A DNA stretch of 59,093 bases from an uncultured Bacteroidales bacterium (GTDB taxonomy: Bacteria; Bacteroidota; Bacteroidia; Bacteroidales; Paludibacteraceae): the NCBI GenBank assembly GCA_902800215.1, contig CADCDS010000010.1:1-59093 (forward strand), read 5' to 3'. Both the position numbers and the translations under genes were made by a program. Positions 1-6,334 of this stretch are shown one piece after another. The stretch's first letter is position 1. Every line of letters starts with the position of its first letter. Under the pieces are notes generated by a model. It ran no database searches. It was given only the letters and a program-made list of their open reading frames with translations, and was not told the DNA's origin.

Positions 1-129
1 CTCTTTGTAGAGCGCTTGCATGTCGTTCACAAACTGCTCACGCAGTGCTTTGATGTTAGCCGTTGTCAGACGTTCTGTTTTCTTAAACGCAATCATCTCC
101 TCGATTGCTTGGTACTTTTTCTTTGCCAT
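1..129 (-). CDS. Partial hypothetical protein (N-terminal 43 residues)
   Basis: An open frame starts at the ATG whose complement is 127-129 and runs off the left edge without a stop. It begins MAKKKYQAIEEMIAFKKTER and continues as a charged, probably helical stretch. A minus-strand promoter match lies about 75 nt upstream, and the ATG follows it as for other genes here, so this looks like a genuine gene start. I do not recognise the family from 43 residues. Confidence 0.6.
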   Translation of the reverse strand, partial: MAKKKYQAIEEMIAFKKTERLTTANIKALREQFVNDMQALYKE

Positions 130-204
130 AATTTTTGTTTGTTTTGATGGTTAAAAATTATGGCTGGCGCCAGCCGTTTGTTAGCTGTAAATCGATTTCG
201 GCTG

Positions 205-233
205 CAAAGGTACTGCTTTTAAAATAAAACAAG
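205..233 (-). promoter_or_regulatory. Bacteroidales-type promoter of the left-edge gene
   Basis: On the minus strand TACCTTTG (complement of 205-212) forms the -7 box. The nearest -33-like CTTG is 17 nt away, shorter than the 20 nt seen elsewhere, so only the -7 box is secure. Confidence 0.55.
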
Positions 234-264
234 GGGACATTTGCGTCCCCTTTTGTGATTTTAC

Positions 265-498
265 TTAATTTTTCTTTAAAATCCGCCCGATTTGCTTCTT
301 GGATCGTAAGAAAAAATCGGCTGTTACCTGCTTGGGCGCACGAAAATTGCGACGAAGCGATTGATTGTGTACTAAACGGATAATACCCCCATGAAGTGAG
401 GAAAGATCGCACGAATGTGCTAAAAACTGCTCATTGGTGAGCGCGTTGAGGTAGTTTCTCGCTGCCTCCAACATGATGTGTTCTAAGTTTTGTTGCAT
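265..498 (-). CDS. Small hypothetical protein (77 aa)
   Basis: The start is placed at the ATG at 496-498 (MQQNLEH) because the -7 box at 532-539 puts transcription start near 525. A longer frame reaching 552 would begin upstream of the transcript. The product is basic at its C-terminus (ending KKQIGRILKKN) with a helical N-terminal half. No signal peptide or membrane segment is visible. The family is not recognised. It is monocistronic, and the transposase gene next to it runs in the same direction from further upstream. Confidence 0.55.
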   Translation of the reverse strand: MQQNLEHIMLEAARNYLNALTNEQFLAHSCDLSSLHGGIIRLVHNQSLRRNFRAPKQVTADFFLRSKKQIGRILKKN

Positions 499-531
499 TT
501 TGCATCGGACCTGATTTGACAGAATCCGGTG

Positions 532-561
532 CAAAGATACAAAAAGAGTCACGTACGCAAA
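532..561 (-). promoter_or_regulatory. Promoter of the 77-aa protein
   Basis: The minus-strand -7 box TATCTTTG is complementary to 532-539, and TTTG is complementary to 558-561 with an 18-nt spacer. This promoter sets the gene start at 498. Confidence 0.6.
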
Positions 562-603
562 AAATGACCCTCAAAAAATGCAACAAACGGATGATATTAC
601 GGT

Positions 604-1704
604 TTAAGATGCAATATCCTCAGCGATGGCATTCATCGCCACGAACCGATACCGTTGGCTCTCGTGGGGGATATCCCCGACCTTTGCAGAAACGCGCGCT
701 ATTATATCGGGACATTCGAGGATCTCCTTATCCGGCTGGACGAGGAGCAAATTCCCTTCTGCGCAAGCCTCGAAATAGACCCCCTGCGGTTTGAAATATT
801 TGTAATGCGGACTATCGGGCTCCGGGAATCCTTCTGTGAGGATGATGATAAGCGGATACCCGGCTTCCCGTAAAGCACTGCATATCTGTTTCTCTCCCTC
901 CGAGATGGCTCCGCTGATATAAACCGTTCCGTTAGCAGCCTCTGCGAGGCATTCTTTGCGGAGGGTGTCGATCTGTTCCTGGGTGAGTTTGCGAGAACAT
1001 TTGAGCACGGCGCGCTGTGGATTATCGGCGAGGAAGATATTCCCGAGGACTACGCATGGGGTCTTGCCGAGGTGGTAGTTCTGTTTGATACGGAACAGAT
1101 CCGGGTTAAGGCGCTTGATAGCAAGGCGACGGGGGTTGTCGTGGATGTAATCTATCATCTTTTGCAGCTGACCATCCGCATGAAGAATACGCTCGTGATA
1201 GCGCGATGGTGTTATCTCCCATATACTATTAATGCTCGCAATGATGCGAGCAAAATGCACATTGTTATTCATGTGCACTTCGGCGATATCATTATCGCCG
1301 TTGTTAACATAGGTGCGCCTAAAAGCAGAGGTACATGTACTTTTGATACCGCGGATAACGAATCCGATACTTCTGGGTAGAGGATCTATTACTTGTAGCA
1401 AAAGATGGATATGATCCGGCATTATTTGTAAAGCTAGGATCTTGAGAGAGTAACCTTTGGGAGCATAAATATTCGGAGTCCGCTCTATGATATCCAATAC
1501 TTGCTTTCCAAATGGGTTCAGTTGAACGTAAGCATCTTCCGGTTTCTCATAAACTAATTGGCCAAATATAGGATAACGTTCATGGGCAGTTAAAGTGAAG
1601 TGATAGATGCCACGTCCTTTATAGTCCCAATGACGTTCTCGATGATGTCGCTTTGTATCCGTAGTATAGCGCCAACCGTTCTCCGTGTATTCCAATTCGC
1701 TCAT
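604..1704 (-). CDS. REP-associated tyrosine transposase (IS200/Y1 type) with a C-terminal Rossmann-like domain
   Basis: Residues about 25-200 form a Y1 transposase domain. The HUH metal motif is MPDHIHLL with H98 and H100, and the catalytic tyrosine is probably Y186 in the DYIHDNPRR block typical of RAYTs. Family enzymes nick and rejoin single-stranded DNA at hairpins. Residues about 228-345 add a second domain with a glycine-rich turn after a strand (TVYISGAISEGEK) resembling the DprA/SLOG Rossmann fold; this is judged by eye only. No terminal repeats or target duplication were found, so it is probably a domesticated single gene. A 31-nt hairpin-bearing repeat occurs inside the gene and again just upstream of its start. 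Confidence 0.85.
   Translation of the reverse strand: MSELEYTENGWRYTTDTKRHHRERHWDYKGRGIYHFTLTAHERYPIFGQLVYEKPEDAYVQLNPFGKQVLDIIERTPNIYAPKGYSLKILALQIMPDHIHLLLQVIDPLPRSIGFVIRGIKSTCTSAFRRTYVNNGDNDIAEVHMNNNVHFARIIASINSIWEITPSRYHERILHADGQLQKMIDYIHDNPRRLAIKRLNPDLFRIKQNYHLGKTPCVVLGNIFLADNPQRAVLKCSRKLTQEQIDTLRKECLAEAANGTVYISGAISEGEKQICSALREAGYPLIIILTEGFPEPDSPHYKYFKPQGVYFEACAEGNLLLVQPDKEILECPDIIARVSAKVGDIPHESQRYRFVAMNAIAEDIAS
1234..1300. repeat. Three consecutive hairpins inside the transposase gene
   Basis: Three inverted repeats follow one another: 7-bp stem 1234-1240/1245-1251 with loop ATGA; 7-bp stem 1256-1262/1271-1277; and perfect 8-bp stem 1281-1288/1293-1300 (CGGCGATA/TATCGCCG) with loop TCAT. 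The last hairpin and its left flank are the part duplicated at 1722-1752. The first hairpin encodes ARIIAS, so coding constraint may explain part of it. Confidence 0.75.
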
Positions 1705-1721
1705 TATTGTTTCTCCTTCTC

Positions 1722-1752
1722 CATGTGCACTTCGGCGATATCATTATCGCCG
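1722..1752. repeat. Second copy of the 31-nt REP-like hairpin unit
   Basis: Identical over 31 nt to 1270-1300, in the same orientation and 452 nt away. It includes the perfect 8-bp hairpin with loop TCAT. It lies in the presumed 5' leader of the transposase gene, 18 nt before the start codon. Confidence 0.85.
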
Positions 1753-1927
1753 CTCCTCTTCCTTATTCAGTCGCTCTATTTTTGCTTTTATATCCATCTA
1801 CCCATCTGGATTACTTTGCTGCTTTCTGTTGCTGTATCTGATTCATGGTGTGATTCGTTTTTGTGGAGTATAGCGGACTCGAAAGGGAAATTCGATGAGC
1901 TAATACCCCAAAAACCTTTGCCGGCTG

Positions 1928-1959
1928 CAAAGGTACAACAAATTTTTGACATGTGCAAG
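1928..1959 (-). promoter_or_regulatory. Promoter of the transposase gene
   Basis: Minus-strand TACCTTTG (complement of 1928-1935), 20-nt spacer, CTTG (1956-1959). The start codon is about 215 nt downstream, giving a long leader that contains the REP-like hairpin. Confidence 0.7.
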
Positions 1960-2008
1960 AAAAAGGTACCTTTTTTTTGCCCCACCTATTATTTTTTTAT
2001 TGAAAATA

Positions 2009-2040
2009 TTTGCATATGTCAGAAAAAAGCAGTACCTTTG
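2009..2040 (+). promoter_or_regulatory. Promoter of the regulator-kinase operon
   Basis: TTTG 2009-2012, 20-nt spacer beginning CATATGTCAG, -7 box TACCTTTG 2033-2040. It diverges from the transposase promoter 50 nt away. Confidence 0.75.
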
Positions 2041-2063
2041 CACTCGCAAAAAATAAAATACCC

Positions 2064-2633
2064 TTGACAAAACAATCTCCCGAAATAGTATCACTTCGTG
2101 CAGAAATTGAACGCGTTATGGGGCGGACAATGTGTACACCTGCTGATTTTGACTGGCTCAATTTGCGTATTTGGGAGGCATGTCACGAATATCTTTCTCC
2201 TACCACATTGAAGCGTTTATGGGGCTATATTGATGGAGCAGAGGCCCCTCGGCACACAACACTAACTATACTAAGCAAACTATTAGGATACACTTCATGG
2301 GAAGAGTACATAGAATCGCTTTCTGCACGCCAAGAAGCAGAAAGTGAGACATTTAGCGGAGAAGGCATTCGTGCAGATCAATTGCATCCTGGCGATTGTA
2401 TTGAAATTGCTTGGCGTCCGAACAGACGTGCCGTTTTACGTTATGAGGGCAATAACCGATTTACGGTTATAGAAGCCGAAAATAGCAAGTTACATATCGG
2501 CGATACTTGTAGTGCTGTTTGTTTTCAGGTCAACCGTCCTATGTATCTGGATAACTTAATTCAGGTTAATCAATTACCCAAAACCTATGTAGCCGGTAAA
2601 CGGCACGGCCTTACTTATGTCCGCAAACTCTGA
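2064..2633 (+). CDS. Putative regulator with the Bacteroidota TLKR/LGY-type N-terminal domain
   Basis: Transcription should start near 2046, so the frame's earlier possible starts are excluded. The first usable start is TTG at 2064 (M-TKQSPEI); ATG at 2118 is the alternative. Residues about 30-85 carry the pattern LSPTTLKRLWGY ... TLTILSKLLGYTSWEEY, which I know as a helical, HTH-like N-terminal region of many Bacteroidota proteins. The rest looks beta-rich and is unassigned. The frame overlaps the kinase gene by 17 nt, so the two are translationally coupled and probably act together. DNA binding is inferred. Confidence 0.65.
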   Translation: MTKQSPEIVSLRAEIERVMGRTMCTPADFDWLNLRIWEACHEYLSPTTLKRLWGYIDGAEAPRHTTLTILSKLLGYTSWEEYIESLSARQEAESETFSGEGIRADQLHPGDCIEIAWRPNRRAVLRYEGNNRFTVIEAENSKLHIGDTCSAVCFQVNRPMYLDNLIQVNQLPKTYVAGKRHGLTYVRKL

Positions 2634-3579
2634 TACATCCAGTTCTTCCGGCTTTATTATTTCTGATGCGTGGAATAATGAATGGTCCGATCTTACGCTT
2701 CTTCAGGAGCGCAAGAACTGCCTTATCTATAGCGGAGTACGTTACGCCAGGCGTTTCTTGATAAAGGCTTTGCGACCTGAACATCGTACACTCACGGAAT
2801 ACCGCCAGATGCAGCAACGGGAGTTCCGTATCGGTATTGCCTTATCTCATCCTCATATATCAACGACCTATTCATTAGAACCTGTAGATGGGTTAGGGGA
2901 GTGTATTGTACAAGAGTACATAGAAGGTCAAACACTTTCTCAATGGTTAATAACGAAACCTTCATGGACCAATCGTGCGCGTGTGGCCAAACAACTGCAA
3001 GAAGCAATAGAATATCTTCATGCACACCAATTGATCCACCGTGACCTCAAAGGCGACAATATCCTGATTACCCAAAATGGCAGTAATGTCAAGTTGATTG
3101 ATTTCGGTCTTAGTCATACCGATGACAGCATCTACGCGTCAAAAGAAGATCTCTATAATGAGGATACGCGCGCAAAAGAAATAATCGAAGAGATCTTTCC
3201 ACATCGCAAAGCGGTTATTCGCAAAACAGCACGCATAATCCCTATTTTTCTTTCTGTTTGTTTGTTAGCACTCGCAGCAGGGCTATATTTAGCTGCTCAC
3301 AACGAGCGCCAAGCGGAACAACAAGAAGAACAGTTTATGCTGGAACGTGTAAATACCGCTTTGGAACAACACCATGCGGCTATCCGTCAAGCGGCTGATC
3401 AATCGAAGGATTTTATGGATAAACTGTCAGCTGTCTCAGATGAGGCCCAGAAAGGCTTTGTTATCCGGGACTCTCTGATGAACCTATACCCCGATGATGA
3501 ACTTCGGCGCACCCAAATATACACCATTTGGACCCAACAAACGACCGATTTAGTCAATAAATTGCTATCGGAACCATAA
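2617..3579 (+). CDS. Membrane Ser/Thr protein kinase with a shortened C-lobe
   Basis: 320 aa. Kinase residues are present: K50 in FLIKALRP, catalytic loop HRDLKGDN with D143 and N148, and DFG at 162-164. After DFG only about 40 residues remain before a transmembrane helix at about 207-227, so the activation-segment APE motif and most of the C-lobe (subdomains VIII-XI) are absent or very short. Residues 230-320 are a helical, probably periplasmic tail. Its gene starts within the end of the regulator gene. It could be an active minimal kinase or a pseudokinase-like ATP-binding sensor; the intact catalytic residues argue against simple decay. Confidence 0.75.
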   Translation: MSANSDTSSSSGFIISDAWNNEWSDLTLLQERKNCLIYSGVRYARRFLIKALRPEHRTLTEYRQMQQREFRIGIALSHPHISTTYSLEPVDGLGECIVQEYIEGQTLSQWLITKPSWTNRARVAKQLQEAIEYLHAHQLIHRDLKGDNILITQNGSNVKLIDFGLSHTDDSIYASKEDLYNEDTRAKEIIEEIFPHRKAVIRKTARIIPIFLSVCLLALAAGLYLAAHNERQAEQQEEQFMLERVNTALEQHHAAIRQAADQSKDFMDKLSAVSDEAQKGFVIRDSLMNLYPDDELRRTQIYTIWTQQTTDLVNKLLSEP

Positions 3580-3603
3580 AAATGCGAATATTTCTATAAT
3601 TTA

Positions 3604-3635
3604 TTTGCATATTTCAGATTTTTTTTGTAATTTTG
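3604..3635 (+). promoter_or_regulatory. Promoter of the structured RNA
   Basis: TTTG 3604-3607, 20-nt spacer starting CATATTTCAG, -7 box TAATTTTG 3628-3635. Confidence 0.75.
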
Positions 3636-3640
3636 CACCC

Positions 3641-3844
3641 GCAAAGGTGTGATTCCTTTTGCACGACATATTGATAGCGTTTGCTATTTGTTCGACACGA
3701 CTCTGAAACCTAGGAAATTTCGAAACGTGTAAATACTGAGAACAAATAAAGCAAGCGTCCTTGCATAGCACGGGCGTTTCTTGTTGGTATTTACGGGTTT
3801 TCCTAGGACCTCAGAGCATGAACAAGAACCGTTCGTGCTTTTTT
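3641..3844 (+). ncRNA. ssrS: Structured small RNA, 6S-like (possibly Bacteroidales-1/6S)
   Basis: About 200 nt between a good promoter and an intrinsic terminator, with no credible ORF. It folds into one long interrupted hairpin: CTCTGA pairs with TCAGAG, CCTAGGAAA with TTTCCTAGG, and GTAAATAC with GTATTTAC, ending in an apical stem around 3757-3777. Internal bulges interrupt the rod. Length, rod shape and independent transcription fit 6S RNA, which mimics an open promoter and binds RNA polymerase; a relation to the Bacteroidales-1 motif is from memory. The exact 5' end and the identity are inferred. Confidence 0.5.
3816..3844 (+). terminator. Intrinsic terminator of the structured RNA
   Basis: The 8-bp stem GCATGAAC/GTTCGTGC (one G-U pair, 7-nt loop) is followed by six T at 3839-3844. 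Confidence 0.8.
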
Positions 3845-3932
3845 GTGCGTGGACACTTGCAGAAAAGTGCTGCAAAAGTACTACAAAATATGGACATACG
3901 CAAATGTCAAACACAAAAGGACCAAAAAGGAC

Positions 3933-3964
3933 TTTGTATTATTGCTCGAAAAGCAGTACCTTTG
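3933..3964 (+). promoter_or_regulatory. Promoter of the small-paralogue gene cluster
   Basis: TTTG 3933-3936, 20-nt spacer, TACCTTTG 3957-3964. The leader before the ATG at 4026 is about 56 nt. Confidence 0.75.
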
Positions 3965-4025
3965 TACCCGAATTGACACAAAGTAGATAACACACAATAT
4001 TAACCTTATTAAAAATTGAACCATT

Positions 4026-4394
4026 ATGGGACTTTTAAACAACATTAAAGACCACTTCACGAACGCTGAGTTCTCCGTGGCTCCGAACAAAAAAGTTAAA
4101 ACCGTTTGCGCTGACTTTAAGAAGACTTTTGGCTGCACATTAGCCATCTACAAAGGATCCGTTCTCGCTGATCCGGAGATGACTTTGGCTGCATTGAACA
4201 AGAAAACCACCAAGGATGTCACAACCAAGAGTTATGACGAGTTGAAAATCAAAGCCTCTATGAAAGTCGGAGAAGCCGAGAAACTCTTTGATAAGACATT
4301 TGGCCTTACCGTACAGATCAAGGATCCGGAAGGAAAGAAATGTGTGGATAACAAACTGACGATCGGTCAAGCCGCACGTGGTGAAGGAAAATAA
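4026..4394 (+). CDS. Small paralogous protein A (internally repeated domain)
   Basis: 122 aa, no signal peptide. From about residue 18 it shares a domain with the two following genes: a strand, the block NKKVKTVCADFKKTFGCTLAIYK, an ADPxxTLA block, then a second half of the same layout (MKVGEAEKLFDKTFGLTVQI ... VDNKLTIGQAA). The domain therefore looks like a tandem duplication of a beta-alpha-beta unit. The gene is first in a co-directional cluster with protein B, protein C, a GIY-YIG-type protein, a coiled-coil protein and an ion channel. The family is not recognised and no function is assigned. Confidence 0.75.
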   Translation: MGLLNNIKDHFTNAEFSVAPNKKVKTVCADFKKTFGCTLAIYKGSVLADPEMTLAALNKKTTKDVTTKSYDELKIKASMKVGEAEKLFDKTFGLTVQIKDPEGKKCVDNKLTIGQAARGEGK

Positions 4395-4401
4395 GGATAG
4401 A

Positions 4402-4425
4402 GCCTGCAGTCCTCAAGTTGCAGGC
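4402..4425 (+). other. Intergenic hairpin
   Basis: Perfect 7-bp stem GCCTGCA/TGCAGGC with a 10-nt loop between paralogues A and B. No T-run follows, so it may be an mRNA stability or processing element rather than a terminator. Confidence 0.55.
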
Positions 4426-4460
4426 ATAAATGATCATTTATACTTAAATTTTTTACTGTT

Positions 4461-4778
4461 ATGGCAGAAATTAAATTAACCGGTAACAAGAAAATCGGCA
4501 CATTATGCAAAGAGTTCAAAGAGGCTTTCGGTAGCACGTTGCGTGTTTACAAGAGCCAGAGTTGCAAAGGCGCTTTTGCTGATCCTAATGCAACGCTCGC
4601 ATCTGTACGTGCCGAAGGTGCAAAGGGTGGTGAACTGAAGATCGTTGGTAACATGCAGGTAGGTAACTTTGAGAAGAAGATTGCTGAGATGTATGGTATC
4701 GGTGTTCAAGTAGCTAACGCTGACGACAGCAAACTCGCAGATAATAGCATCACTATCTCTGCAGCTGGTCGCGCATAA
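4461..4778 (+). CDS. Small paralogous protein B (internally repeated domain)
   Basis: 105 aa and the plainest form of the domain. Half 1 contains GNKKIGTLCKEFKEAFGSTL then ADPNATLASV. Half 2 contains GNMQVGNFEKKIAEMYGIGV then LADNSITISAA. The matching order of Gly-Asn, amphipathic helix, GxTL/GIGV strand and AD-N-T turn in both halves shows an internal duplication. No charged tail and no signal peptide. The gene is flanked by hairpins, 66 nt after protein A and 77 nt before protein C. Confidence 0.8.
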   Translation: MAEIKLTGNKKIGTLCKEFKEAFGSTLRVYKSQSCKGAFADPNATLASVRAEGAKGGELKIVGNMQVGNFEKKIAEMYGIGVQVANADDSKLADNSITISAAGRA

Positions 4779-4793
4779 TCATGCAAAAACCTG

Positions 4794-4819
4794 GCAAGGG
4801 AGTTTGATCGCTCCCTTGC
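4794..4819 (+). repeat. Intergenic hairpin, copy 1 of a repeated element
   Basis: Perfect 9-bp stem GCAAGGGAG/CTCCCTTGC with loop TTTGATCG. The same loop recurs in the hairpin at 5459-5484. Confidence 0.75.
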
Positions 4820-4855
4820 TTACTAATTTTATTACTAACTTTAAATCAATTCATT

Positions 4856-5452
4856 ATGGCAGTAACAAAGAAACCGGCTGCAAAGAAAGCAGCACCGAAG
4901 AAACCCGCTGCGAAACCTGCAGCAAAGAAAACAACGGCAAAAACCGCAGCTAAAGTCGCTCCGGCTAAGAAAGCTGCCGCTAAACCTGCAGCAAAGAAAA
5001 CAACTGCAAAGGCAGCTCCGGCTCCAAAATTAGGCGGTGAGATTACCGTAAACGGTAACAAAATCATGAAGACGCTGCAAACAGAGTTTTCAAAGAAATT
5101 CGAGTACCTAACGCTTTGCTTTATCGTGGACGAAGACCGCGAAAAATGCGTAAATGTACGTGGTATCAATACAAACAAACGTCTTTCAGAAGTACGTAAG
5201 AAATTCTCTAATGAAGAGATATCTCTGCATGGTCGTACCAAAGTACAGAATATTGAGAAATATTTCTGGGACGAACTCGGTATTGCTTGCCAAATCGGCA
5301 TCTGCAACTATAATGGTCACGCACATTATTTCCCCATTGGAACATTCAACGGCTTAACTTTGACTGCAGCAAACGAGTGGGCAAAGAATGCTGGTTGTAA
5401 GAAAGTGGGCGCTACTGAGATTGCACAAATCTGCAGAGGTTCCATCTTCTAA
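4856..5452 (+). CDS. Protein C: paralogous domain with an N-terminal histone-H1-like Lys/Ala/Pro tail
   Basis: 198 aa. Residues about 5-62 are repeats of KKPAA, AKKAA and AKKTTAK type, as in histone-H1-like and nucleic-acid-condensing bacterial proteins. From about residue 63 (ITVNGNKIMKTLQTEF) it carries the domain of proteins A and B, more divergent, then an extra C-terminal region (LTAANEWAKNAGCKKVGATEIAQICRG). The tail predicts DNA or RNA binding, which is inferred. Frequent AAG/GCA codons in the tail are normal for such repeats. It precedes a GIY-YIG-type gene. Confidence 0.75.
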   Translation: MAVTKKPAAKKAAPKKPAAKPAAKKTTAKTAAKVAPAKKAAAKPAAKKTTAKAAPAPKLGGEITVNGNKIMKTLQTEFSKKFEYLTLCFIVDEDREKCVNVRGINTNKRLSEVRKKFSNEEISLHGRTKVQNIEKYFWDELGIACQIGICNYNGHAHYFPIGTFNGLTLTAANEWAKNAGCKKVGATEIAQICRGSIF

Positions 5453-5458
5453 ATTTAG

Positions 5459-5484
5459 GCAGGGGAGTTTGATCGCTCTCTTGC
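5459..5484 (+). repeat. Intergenic hairpin, copy 2 of a repeated element
   Basis: The 9-bp stem GCAGGGGAG/CTCTCTTGC contains two G-U pairs and has the same TTTGATCG loop as copy 1. Differences in the stem keep it paired in RNA, which suggests selection on RNA structure. Confidence 0.7.
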
Positions 5485-5492
5485 TTCCCAAT

Positions 5493-6089
5493 ATGAAAAA
5501 GCAAACGTCATATGTGCAATTGATCTCCGAGCAATGCGGCGGTATCGCTCAATATGTCTTGGAACAGATGCAAAAGAATCGGTTTCATGTCGGTACTACG
5601 AAGCCGGGTGTTGTACCACATGAGGCGATTCTATACCGATGGTGGTTTCCGGAAAACTCACCGGTAATGAGAGTACTTGCTGATTTTGCCAAGAAAGACA
5701 AGGAACTGGCAGCGTTGCTCAAACAGGTAGATACATGCATGATCGAAGGCAAAACCTACTATGCGCTGTACTTTGGTAAGAGCAACAACGGATATCGGCG
5801 TTATTGCCAGCATTCTACCGGAAACGTGCACCTTTCCACGATTCGTCACACGGTGTATGGACTGTGTATGGGAGAGGACTATAACAAAGCCAAAGAGGAG
5901 CAGATATCCGAAATCCTGCGGCAATGTTATTTCGAGTGGACTTCTTTCAAAGGAGAAGATAATCTGGTCGAGTGTGTAGAAGGTATCTGTATCGCACTTG
6001 GCAAATATCCGCTTAATGTGGACGGAAACCCTGCCATCAGCGAAAAATGGCGTAAACATGTAATGGACAAACGTAAATTAAACGAATAA
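5493..6089 (+). CDS. Predicted GIY-YIG-fold protein
   Basis: The start is ATG 5493 (MKKQTSYVQL), just after the hairpin. 198 aa. Residues about 85-135 carry a GIY-YIG-like core: TYYALYFGKSNNGYRRYCQH, then STIRHTVYGL, with Arg in the RRY block. A later acidic region (VECVEG) leads to LNVDGNP, similar to the Asn-Pro end block of some GIY-YIG enzymes. Known members cut DNA or act in repair; activity here is inferred. It is followed 2 nt later by the coiled-coil gene. Confidence 0.6.
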   Translation: MKKQTSYVQLISEQCGGIAQYVLEQMQKNRFHVGTTKPGVVPHEAILYRWWFPENSPVMRVLADFAKKDKELAALLKQVDTCMIEGKTYYALYFGKSNNGYRRYCQHSTGNVHLSTIRHTVYGLCMGEDYNKAKEEQISEILRQCYFEWTSFKGEDNLVECVEGICIALGKYPLNVDGNPAISEKWRKHVMDKRKLNE

Positions 6090-6091
6090 TT

Positions 6092-6334
6092 ATGAGTAAA
6101 GAGTATTATCGCAAGCGTATCATTGACTTGCGCGCAAGTTTGGAAAGAGAGAAAGAATCTAAAAAACGCGACAATGAGCGTTATGCTGGTTTAGTAAAGA
6201 GTGCATCTACTCCTTCCAGTAAAGCTTCGTATCGGAAACAGAAAGTTGATGCTGCTGCTCGTCACGACAGTCACATCGAATCCCTCAAACGCCAAATAGA
6301 AAGCGCAAAAGAATCGCTCAAACGCGAAAAGTGA
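6092..6334 (+). CDS. Small charged coiled-coil protein
   Basis: 80 aa, almost entirely charged helix (ESLKRQIESAKESLKREK at the end), with a Ser/Pro-rich break at about residues 36-43. Probably a homo-oligomer or an adaptor for a neighbour. Its TGA overlaps the channel ATG (TGATG), indicating translational coupling. I have seen similar sequences in Bacteroidota but know no function. Confidence 0.65.
   Translation: MSKEYYRKRIIDLRASLEREKESKKRDNERYAGLVKSASTPSSKASYRKQKVDAAARHDSHIESLKRQIESAKESLKREK

Noticed and set aside
604-1752. Complete IS200/IS605 element with ends
   Set aside because: No second gene (TnpB), no paired subterminal hairpins at both ends and no flanking target pattern were seen; it fits a single-gene RAYT.
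1788-2094. Two minus-strand open frames in the divergent promoter region
   Set aside because: Both start upstream of the predicted transcript start and read through promoter boxes.
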